Source of the DNA: Chitinispirillaceae bacterium
Lineage (GTDB): Bacteria > Fibrobacterota > Chitinivibrionia > Chitinivibrionales > Chitinispirillaceae
Length of the DNA stretch: 20,712 bases
Direction of reading: 5' to 3'
Assembly: GCA_016932075.1 (NCBI GenBank)
Contig: JAFGDP010000128.1
Coordinates: forward strand, 1-20,712
The translations under genes were made by a program, and so were the position numbers. Position 1 is the first letter of the stretch. Every line of letters begins with the position of its first letter. This document shows positions 14,433 to 20,712 of this stretch, in pieces. The notes beneath the pieces are model-generated. The model did no database searches. It was given only the letters and a program-made list of their open reading frames with translations, and had not been told where the DNA came from.

Positions 14433-16082
14433 TTATCTCAACATCACGAGACGGTCGTCCGTTCGCTGATTCATATAGCACAGTTTGATCCAATCCGCCG
14501 TCCGCGGCACACTACCTACGCGCACTTCATCGATCATGCCGCGGTTGTTATACGATTTTTTACCGTTTCCATGCGTGCCAATTAACGTATTGCTGCCCAC
14601 TCCGGAGTAATCGATCGCATACGTATTGTACTCGGTCCGCACCAGCACGCCGTCGATATACAGCGACTGAACATGCGCCGCATTATCAAAGGTAAATGCA
14701 ACATGGCGCCAGCCGGTTTTCGCGATATTCAGGCCCGAGGTCACTTTGGTATAGGCCGTGTCGCCATACTGGCGCGCGTATCCGCCGGTACCGTACCCGT
14801 CGATCTCGTTTGCCCTGATCAATACCGCATCGCCAAGCGTTATAATCTCCTGACCGCTCGCCAGCATGGTATCGGTTTTTACCCACCCGCTCAAGGTGAC
14901 CGTCGCGGGTTCCCCTAAAAGTCCCGCGATTTTTATCGAATCGCTTCCGTCAAATTTCATTGCAGGGCCGATGATGCCTGCAACCTCGTCTGCGCCGGAA
15001 TTCGTTCCGTCATGATGATTGGTCGTCGCGTCCCCGCACGAATTATCCATATGCCAGGCAGCGATGAAACGGTTGTCAACCCCGAACACCGCGCAGCTGT
15101 TCGAAGCGTTTCCCGCCTCTGGATTTCCCCAGAACATCAGGATAGACTGCGTGCCGTTGTTGCCGAATACCGTATCGACCCTGATCCACACCTCGGCATG
15201 CCCGGTGACCGGGTCCCACTGTTCGATCTCATACGGCAGCGGTGTGCTGTCGGTTTTGGCGAACCGGATATCTTCGCCGTTTGTTTGTGCCTGGGAAAAA
15301 ACGAATCCCGGAGAAGTCAGCCTGACCAGTATGGGAAAATCATGGACAGTTCCGGCAACATCCGCACCAGAAGGCGCCGTATTGAGAATGACGCTCCGGG
15401 AATGGGCCCATCCGCTGAACCGCTCCAGCCGCACCGTGTCAATAACCGTGGCCGTTCCTGAAGTGACCCGCACCTGCCTGACAGTGACCGGAGCATAGGC
15501 AGATGACGATGAAACGATACGCAGATTGAACGTTCCGGGCGGTACGTCGAGGATTTCGAACACACCGGCCCCGGTATCGGCCCGCGCCACCCGGTCAAGA
15601 CCATATACCTGGACATAAACCGCCGCGCCGGGCCGGTCGATCGCGACCGCCCCGCCGATCACGGTCGTCTGACGTACCGTATCGATGGGAAGAACTTTGA
15701 TTGCCGATGCCCCCCGAACGACGCATGGAATCATTACTGCATTGGATTTTCCGTCATTGATTTCAATGTTATAGTCACCGGTATCAACCGAATCGAGAAC
15801 AAACCTGCCGGATTCATCCGTAACAGCGTTCCTGAGAAGCATTGCCTGCTTTGGGAAGGCCGCCAGCGTGGTATCCTTGCAGAAGGCCGTTGATCTGAGC
15901 CGCACGTCCGCTCCGGATACCGGCGTGCCGATGGTCGCGTACACCACCTGTCCCATGACCGTTATTTGCGAGGGGTTGCCGATCTCAGACCCGCCCGCAG
16001 TAGTAAGCGGCGCGCAGGAAAAAGACAGCAATCCTGCTGCGGCCATGATAGTTGTGAGCAGTATCGGAAAGAACGGTCTCAT
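14433..16082 (-). CDS. Surface lipoprotein with carboxypeptidase-regulatory-like, DUF2341 and LamG domains
   Basis: A 549-residue lipoprotein: signal ending LLSFSC (Cys23), then TTAGGSEIGNP, an N-terminal motif that I associate with Fibrobacterota surface lipoproteins. Residues about 40-125 form a carboxypeptidase-regulatory-like module (VMGQVVYATIGTPVSGADV, DESGRFVLDSVDTGDYNIEI), with a second related module at about 135-225 (IGGAVAI, VPPGTFNLRI). Residues about 235-335 match DUF2341 (FPILVRLTSPGF, EDIRFAKTD, LPYEIEQWD, SILMFWGN). The last third is a LamG/concanavalin-like domain (AAWHMD, ATVTLSGWVKTD, GWRHVAFTFDN, MIDEVRVGSVPRTADWI), likely carbohydrate-binding. Its ATG overlaps the TGA of the TIGR02147 gene (ATGA), implying translational coupling. 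Role in substrate binding or sensing is inference. Confidence 0.87.
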   Translation of the reverse strand: MRPFFPILLTTIMAAAGLLSFSCAPLTTAGGSEIGNPSQITVMGQVVYATIGTPVSGADVRLRSTAFCKDTTLAAFPKQAMLLRNAVTDESGRFVLDSVDTGDYNIEINDGKSNAVMIPCVVRGASAIKVLPIDTVRQTTVIGGAVAIDRPGAAVYVQVYGLDRVARADTGAGVFEILDVPPGTFNLRIVSSSSAYAPVTVRQVRVTSGTATVIDTVRLERFSGWAHSRSVILNTAPSGADVAGTVHDFPILVRLTSPGFVFSQAQTNGEDIRFAKTDSTPLPYEIEQWDPVTGHAEVWIRVDTVFGNNGTQSILMFWGNPEAGNASNSCAVFGVDNRFIAAWHMDNSCGDATTNHHDGTNSGADEVAGIIGPAMKFDGSDSIKIAGLLGEPATVTLSGWVKTDTMLASGQEIITLGDAVLIRANEIDGYGTGGYARQYGDTAYTKVTSGLNIAKTGWRHVAFTFDNAAHVQSLYIDGVLVRTEYNTYAIDYSGVGSNTLIGTHGNGKKSYNNRGMIDEVRVGSVPRTADWIKLCYMNQRTDDRLVMLR

Positions 16083-16909
16083 GGTTCCCTGCCCCGGGTT
16101 TCGCTGGTCGGAAAAAACTGCATATTATAATGATACACCTGGTCAGGGTTTTTGTCTTCCCGGGCGATCGCCATTATTGTTTTCCTGAACGCTTGTGTTT
16201 CGGCCTTGACCCGTTCAACACCGGCCGCCGACAAACCAAGCACCATACAGGAGATGTCCCTCTCCGGAGCAGGACAGGTATCCATGGACTGAACTGCCAA
16301 TGCCATGTTCTGCTCATGAAACTTTCTTACCGCCGCTGACATCACCTCATCGCCGGTCGTGATCAAGGGCGATGTTTGAACAAACCGCTTCCCCTCTTTC
16401 TTAATAAATCCGAGCCTTGTCAGGAGCTGTACCGACGCCCTCGCCTCTCTTGCTGAAATCGCAGGCCTGACCATCCGGCCGAGCTTCCGGTAATCGCCGC
16501 TAAAATCACCATGACAGACAAGCTCTCTGACGGTATTATGATACCACTTCGCGTAAAATTCGTATTGTTTCTGCACGATGAGCCGGGATGGATTGCGCTT
16601 GCGGTAGGAAAACAGCTTGTGGAGAAACGCCTCGCGCTCCCTGGTTGTTTTGGCCTGATTAAATGCAACAAGGTCGCAAAAATAGGAAAACGCTTTCCCT
16701 GTCAGTTTCAACACCCTGTTTATCTGTTGGAGAGAATTGGGCGAAAGATTCTTTTTGCCGTCAATAACCAGCTTTATAAAACTTTTTGAAGCAAAACCGG
16801 CCTTTTCAGCCATGACTCCATATGAAAAGCCTCTATTTTTTGCCTTTTCTTCATTATAAAAGGCCAACAGAAAGGAGCGGTAATCCATGAAATTGAAAAT
16901 ATTCGGCAT
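16079..16909 (-). CDS. TIGR02147/DUF4423 family probable transcriptional regulator
   Basis: The 276-residue protein starts NIFNFMDYRSFLLAFYNEEK and has an Xre-like helix-turn-helix at about 28-72 (FSYGVMAEKAGFASKSFIKL), then the DUF4423 region (about 110-270) with RDISCMVLGLSAAGVERVK and the closing VYHYNMQFFPTS. This is the paralogous family first modelled in Fibrobacter succinogenes; the HTH suggests DNA binding, but biochemical roles are little known. AGGGG lies about 8 nt before the ATG at 16909, and the N-terminus matches the family start. It is the first gene of the cluster and overlaps the lipoprotein gene by 4 nt, so the two are tightly coupled. It may control the hydrolases behind it; no operator is identified. 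Confidence 0.88.
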   Translation of the reverse strand: MPNIFNFMDYRSFLLAFYNEEKAKNRGFSYGVMAEKAGFASKSFIKLVIDGKKNLSPNSLQQINRVLKLTGKAFSYFCDLVAFNQAKTTREREAFLHKLFSYRKRNPSRLIVQKQYEFYAKWYHNTVRELVCHGDFSGDYRKLGRMVRPAISAREARASVQLLTRLGFIKKEGKRFVQTSPLITTGDEVMSAAVRKFHEQNMALAVQSMDTCPAPERDISCMVLGLSAAGVERVKAETQAFRKTIMAIAREDKNPDQVYHYNMQFFPTSETRGREP

Positions 16910-16944
16910 GTATCGTTCCCCTGTATCACGGTGCCGGCTGAAAG

Positions 16945-16952
16945 ATAATATA
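16945..16952 (-). promoter_or_regulatory. Possible -10 region for the regulator-headed cluster
   Basis: TATATTAT on the minus strand lies about 35 nt before the regulator start in an AT-rich stretch. No good -35 element sits at the right distance, so a weak or activator-dependent promoter, or a false match, are all possible. Confidence 0.25.
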
Positions 16953-17109
16953 AACCATTTTTTATTCTTATGCTTATTTTTTTACTTCAATATGCACTAT
17001 TTTAGAAAACGACTTCTTTTTAGGAATTATCGCCCATGGTTCCTGTATCGTGTTACTGCTTCCGGAATTAAGGTGGGGAAATGACCTGATTATCCCGCGC
17101 AGGACCGGC

Positions 17110-18179
17110 TCATTCCTGCAGTATCGCGGGTGAGCCCGGATGGATTTGATGCCGTTTTCCGCTTTCGCCGTATTCTTCAATTGCCACAAGTTCGTCTCGA
17201 TTGAACCAGAGCCGCTGACCGTCATATACCCAGCATTCCCGTTCTATGCCTTCAAATGTCCCCTGTGTCTTTTCCCGCGGGCGGCCCCAGCTCAGCCTGA
17301 CCTGATCGCGGGTCATACCGGTTCGCACATGATGGCTGTTGATTATCTCCCATGTCGCGCCGTCAGCCTCGTATACCGCTGCCGGGTCATACTCAAAGAA
17401 ATCATCATCCCATGGATTACCCTCATGCTGCAGCGATGCGCGAACATTGGTCCAGCTGAAATAGAACGGGATACAGCCCTTTGCGCCCTGCCGGGTCCGG
17501 ACAAAAAGCCAGAATGGCTTTGCAGGAAGCGGGGTTTGACCCGGCCGCACCTCAAGCACCGTCAGCGGCTCCTGCAACCGCACCTTTATGGATCCGGTTC
17601 CCCTGTCCGCCGTTCTGTTCAAGAATCCACGCGCAGAATAGACGACCCCTCCCTGAAAACGTTTTCTTGCGCTGTCAAGGTCGTCGCCGAAGGCGAACTC
17701 GTGCAGCGCCCCTTCGCTTGTTTTTGCATGGAACGTCCTGCCCCGGCTTCCACCCTCGAATCCCACCAGCCACTCGTCACCGTGTGCTTCCACCGAAACA
17801 ACCGTCATGGTTGTCCCTGCCAGTGCGCCGCACTTCACGCGGTGATACCTGTTTTCAATCAGGGTGTCAATGGTTCCGCGGCACGATTCAAGAGCAGGGC
17901 AGGTATACAACTCATACCCATAACCGCAGTACAGATCAGGTTTTGGAAGAAGAAAAAACCGCCGGCCCTGCCACTGTTCAACTGTCAGCGTCCGGGGCTG
18001 CGGAAAGTGCCGCAGAGACTCTTTTTTTTTACGTTCAGGGAAATCGTGTCGCTTCCCGGGGTTTTGGCCGAATCAACAACCGGCGGTTTTTTTGAAGGGT
18101 CCTCCAGATAGTTGCGCATGGGGGTTGAGCAGGAGGACAACAGAGCTATAATCGGAATAATCACCAGCATTTTTTTCAT
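17110..18179 (-). CDS. BamE-like-domain lipoprotein encoded in two frames (probable -1 frameshift)
   Basis: The ATG at 18179 opens a lipoprotein signal, MKKMLVIIPIIALLSSC (lipobox LSSC, Cys17), and the frame ends at a TGA at 17985-17987 after 64 codons. The -1 frame is open across this region and continues to the TGA at 17110. It has no ATG or GTG before well inside the conserved part (first TTG at 17910), so it is the body of the same protein. Shifting -1 at the A9 run joins NVKKK to ESLRHFPQPRTLTVEQWQG and gives about 355 residues. The body has no recognised family until about the last 80 residues (TWEIINSHHVRTGMTRDQV, LSWGRP, ECWVYDGQRLWFN), which resemble the SmpA/OmlA (BamE) fold. Whether the join is made by the ribosome, by polymerase slippage, or is a sequencing error is open. 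Adjacent to and co-directional with the regulator, 200 bp apart. Confidence 0.7.
17998..18030 (-). promoter_or_regulatory. Candidate programmed -1 frameshift signal (slippery A_AAA_AAG plus hairpin)
   Basis: A nine-A run at 18022-18030 followed by G contains the heptamer A_AAA_AAG in the zero frame (18021-18027), the same slippery sequence used in E. coli dnaX. After a 5-nt spacer (AGTCT), CTGCGG (18010-18015) pairs perfectly with CCGCAG (17998-18003) around a 6-nt loop. The zero-frame stop is 33 nt past the heptamer. A -1 slip leads exactly into the long downstream frame. No dnaX-like Shine-Dalgarno enhancer is seen at about 10 nt upstream; GGGAAG lies about 20 nt upstream. Confidence 0.55.
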
Positions 18180-18566
18180 AGGTATCACCCGCAATGAATA
18201 TAATGCCGGCTTCGGGTAAAGTGAAGGAATTAGTGCAGCTTCAGAGTCGGGGTCGGTATCGGAATCGGAATCAAAACCTGCAATTGAGATTTCTCCTCGC
18301 TCTGCTCGTCGAAATGACATGTATTATGAAACCTGCAATAAATAACCGTGACACGGTCAATAACCCATTCCCTGCATTGTACCTGCAAGTCAATTCATCC
18401 AGCGACAATTTACTATATTTTGTACAATTCAAAGCTTTTATGGACAAAGCCAAAAAACGTGCAAACAGGCTTCCGTGATATTAAAATGTAATTAACCCGC
18501 TCAGATAAAATATTTTAAAGTCATGAATTCAAGTTATCTGCCAGCGAAGACCTAAGGAGCATGTAT
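18180..18566. other. Divergent intergenic region, about 390 bp
   Basis: This region separates the minus-strand lipoprotein and the plus-strand SLBB gene and should contain both promoters. It holds a degenerate hexamer repeat (18243-18272) and is AT-rich from about 18340 on, with A/T runs such as TATATTTTGTACAAT near 18415 and GATAAAATATTTTAAAG near 18505. No clear -35/-10 pair or RNA structure was identified. Confidence 0.5.
18243..18272. repeat. Five-unit degenerate hexamer repeat (consensus GGAATC)
   Basis: Five consecutive hexamers end in TC: AGAGTC, GGGGTC, GGTATC and two GGAATC. On the minus strand they read as GAY plus TCN/ACN/CCN codons, so a Asp-Ser/Thr/Pro repeat would be encoded, but the frame here is upstream of the lipoprotein start and is not expected to be translated. 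It lies about 65-95 bp upstream of that start. Confidence 0.6.
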
Positions 18567-20712
18567 ATGCCAAGGTATTATTGGCTCATTATGTTAGTTT
18601 TATCCTCCTCCCTCTATGCGCAGCAGCCGACGCCTGAGCAGATTCAGGAAGCGCAAAAACAGATCGCGGCCGATCCGGACAGGGCGAAAAAACAGCTTGC
18701 CGAGAATCCGCAACTGCTCGAAAGGCTTTCCCCGGAACAGCGTGAAAAGGTCATGCAATATATTGATTCTGTCAAGGCGACCAAAACCGACACTTCGAGC
18801 GGCCGGACACCAGACACAACCGACAGTGTGGCGGATTCCGCTGCAGCCCAAGTGCGCCCCCCGGCCCGGGCAGATTCAGCTCGAGAAGCCGATTTACGGA
18901 TACAGACCCAAGACACTCTTGAGGTCTTTGGCCACCATCTGTTCAAGCAGAAATTCGTTGTCCCGCCCTATACCGAGATCCCGGACGATTATGTGATTGC
19001 GCCGGGCGACGAAATACTGCTCCGCTTCTGGGGCAGGTACAATCAGGAGCGCAAATACCTTATCGGCAAAGACGGCTACGTGTTCATCGAACCGCTCAAC
19101 CGCCAGGCATACCTGATCGGCATGACCTACGGCGCTCTCAAGGCAATGGTGCAAAGGGTTTCCACCAGCTCTCCGGGTGTTGAGGGCGATGTTCGCATTG
19201 TGAGCGCGCACCCGCTGTACGTTCATGTCGCCGGCAATGCGCTCAATCCCGGCACCGTGTACGGGCCTGCCAGTTATTCCTTCTGGCATTTTCTCATGAT
19301 GTCCAAAGGCCCGGACAACAACGGTTCGGTGCGTGACATCCGCGTTTCCCGCAAAGGGAAGCAGATAGCGGCCGTGGACATCTACGAGTTCCTCAAGAGC
19401 GGCAAAAAACCGATTGTCGCGCTCCAGAACGAAGACGTGATCTTTTTCGGCAAAGCGCAACAGATAGTGCGTATCGGTGACCTGGTGAAACGGCCCGGCA
19501 AGTACGAGATCAAGCAGGATGAACAACTGGGCGACCTTATAGCATTGAGCGGCGGATTCGCCAGCACGGCTTTTGCGCCGCGCATCCAGATACAGCGGAT
19601 CGTGGATATCTATGAAAAATCATCGACAACATTCCCCTTTCAAGTCATCGATATTGACCTGACGCAAAAAGGATGGGAACAGACCGCTCTCAAGGACGGC
19701 GACATTGTCCTGGCACGGGACATGGCGCCGATTACCGCGAATGATATCTATATCATGGGCCCGGGTATTGCCGTCCCGGGTAAATACTCCCTCCAAAAAG
19801 AACAGTGGAGCGCAAGCGACCTGATCAAAGAGGCTGGCGGCCTCACCCTTGGCGCGTACCCCAGCGCAGACCTGCTCAGGCTCAATCCTGACGGCAAAAG
19901 GACTGCCCTGCCCCTTGCTATTTTTGACAACGAAGCAATGAAAGCGACCATGCTTATTCCTCGCGACAGCATCATCACCTACCACGACTCCCAGTTCGTG
20001 GAAATTACCATGGTCAAAACCAGAGGATTCGTGCGCCAGCAGATCCAGGAGCGCTACTCGGATTCCCTTACCCTCGCTGACGTGCTCAGAAAAAGCCAGG
20101 GCATTCATGACGGCGGTCTGCCGTATGTGTGGGTAAAACGGACCGACGATTTCGGTAACATTTCCTACCATCAGTATGATATCGCTGACGAAACCGCGGC
20201 AGCCGGTATTCTGCTTGATAAACGTGACGAAGTCCTGACATTCAGCTACCGCGACTTTAATGAGAAACTGCCGGTCATGGTGCTCGCGTATGACCGGGAA
20301 CCGCTTCTGCTCGACTATTCGCCCGACCTCACGTTCGAGGTGATCATTCACGAGCTCGGCGGCCTGCACCCGCTCACCGACTCGGTCCATGTGGAAGTCT
20401 GCACTCCTGATTTTCAGGATGAAATCGCGTACAGCGACATCAAGACCTACTCCCTCAATGAGCAATCCGCCACAAAGCTCGGCCTTATTCCGCAGGGCAG
20501 CATTGTTTTTCTGCGGCTTGACAAGAAAAAGGAGTACGGCTATTTCATCACCATCCATGGTGAGGTGATCCGTCCGGGCAGATACCCGCTCCTGCGGCGC
20601 AACTCGCGGCTTTCCGATCTGTTCTCGCTTGCCGGCGGCCTGACCGAACGGGCCAACAGGTGGGGAATAAAAATCATTCGCGAAGGCAGGGATGATACCA
20701 TCCCAGTGGAAG
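18567..20712 (+). CDS. SLBB/polysaccharide-export domain outer-membrane protein, Wza-like (3' end outside window)
   Basis: The frame is open for 715 codons to the edge. A signal peptide ends near LYA-QQ (residue 18). Residues about 20-115 are a helical Gln/Glu/Lys-rich then Ser/Thr/Asp/Ala-rich extension (PEQIQEAQKQIAADPDRAKK). The polysaccharide-export domain starts at about 140 (DDYVIAPGDEILLRFWG, GKDGYVFIEPLN). Several SLBB-type repeats follow: VHVAGNALNPGTVYG, VRIGDLVKRPGKYEI, IYIMGPGIAVPGKYSL, and ITIHGEVIRPGRYPLL near 660, most followed by a SGGF or AGGL turn. These proteins form the outer-membrane exit of capsule or exopolysaccharide systems. AAGGAG 7 nt before the ATG at 18567 decides the start over the ATG at 18561, which is only 1 nt from it. 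The partner Wzc-like and Wzx/Wzy genes would lie to the right. Confidence 0.9.
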   Translation, partial: MPRYYWLIMLVLSSSLYAQQPTPEQIQEAQKQIAADPDRAKKQLAENPQLLERLSPEQREKVMQYIDSVKATKTDTSSGRTPDTTDSVADSAAAQVRPPARADSAREADLRIQTQDTLEVFGHHLFKQKFVVPPYTEIPDDYVIAPGDEILLRFWGRYNQERKYLIGKDGYVFIEPLNRQAYLIGMTYGALKAMVQRVSTSSPGVEGDVRIVSAHPLYVHVAGNALNPGTVYGPASYSFWHFLMMSKGPDNNGSVRDIRVSRKGKQIAAVDIYEFLKSGKKPIVALQNEDVIFFGKAQQIVRIGDLVKRPGKYEIKQDEQLGDLIALSGGFASTAFAPRIQIQRIVDIYEKSSTTFPFQVIDIDLTQKGWEQTALKDGDIVLARDMAPITANDIYIMGPGIAVPGKYSLQKEQWSASDLIKEAGGLTLGAYPSADLLRLNPDGKRTALPLAIFDNEAMKATMLIPRDSIITYHDSQFVEITMVKTRGFVRQQIQERYSDSLTLADVLRKSQGIHDGGLPYVWVKRTDDFGNISYHQYDIADETAAAGILLDKRDEVLTFSYRDFNEKLPVMVLAYDREPLLLDYSPDLTFEVIIHELGGLHPLTDSVHVEVCTPDFQDEIAYSDIKTYSLNEQSATKLGLIPQGSIVFLRLDKKKEYGYFITIHGEVIRPGRYPLLRRNSRLSDLFSLAGGLTERANRWGIKIIREGRDDTIPVE

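Noticed and set aside
17140..18111. 323-codon plus-strand ORF
   Set aside because: Antisense to the two-frame lipoprotein gene; Cys/Pro/Arg-rich and without domain, signal or ribosome site. The minus strand carries a lipobox and BamE-like motifs instead.
18894..20558. Two long minus-strand ORFs (210 and 312 codons)
   Set aside because: They are antisense shadows of the SLBB/polysaccharide-export gene, whose plus-strand frame has clear repeated SLBB motifs.
1..20712. tRNA, rRNA, CRISPR array, insertion sequence or phage genes
   Set aside because: No regular repeat-spacer pattern, transposase or integrase motif, terminal inverted repeats or recognisable structural RNA was seen on either strand.

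Overview
The window most likely comes from a Gram-negative, polysaccharide-degrading bacterium of the Fibrobacterota or a close relative. This is inference from gene content: a TIGR02147/DUF4423 regulator (a family first defined in Fibrobacter), a lipoprotein with the GGSEIGNP start plus DUF2341 and LamG domains, several secreted enzymes with a C-terminal beta-sandwich sorting-like domain carrying a YDL.GK motif, an outer-membrane beta-barrel, and a large SLBB polysaccharide-export protein. No rRNA, tRNA, CRISPR array, phage gene or insertion sequence was seen.

Layout. Positions 1-1049 (-) hold most of a GH53 endo-beta-1,4-galactanase gene, interrupted by an in-frame TAG and running off the left edge. 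Positions 1050-1876 are largely non-coding; they hold what looks like the decayed 3' end of a beta-barrel gene (about 1194-1383) and an AT-rich regulatory stretch. Positions 1877-4349 (+) are a two-gene unit: a lipoprotein and a secreted papain-like cysteine peptidase with a calcium-loop insertion. Positions 4370-16909 (-) are a long co-directional glycan-utilisation cluster. In transcription order it is: TIGR02147 regulator, LamG/DUF2341 lipoprotein (ATGA overlap), GH97, GH27 alpha-galactosidase, outer-membrane beta-barrel, YfhO-type GT-C membrane protein, GH29 alpha-L-fucosidase. Positions 17110-18179 (-) encode a BamE-like lipoprotein split between two frames at an A9 run. Positions 18567-20712 (+) are the start of an SLBB/polysaccharide-export gene that leaves the right edge.

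How it fits together. GH53 cuts the beta-1,4-galactan backbone; GH27, GH97 and GH29 would remove alpha-galactosyl and alpha-fucosyl side groups. Together they suggest attack on galactose- and fucose-decorated plant cell-wall glycans (pectic galactan, galactomannan or xyloglucan type). The regulator and surface lipoprotein at the head of the cluster could sense or bind the substrate. No sugar transporter or SusC/SusD pair is present.

The most unusual signals are (1) a dnaX-like slippery heptamer A_AAA_AAG followed after 5 nt by a perfect 6-bp GC-rich hairpin, exactly where the BamE-like lipoprotein gene needs a -1 shift, and (2) the in-frame amber codon in the GH53 gene, with all family motifs preserved on both sides of it.
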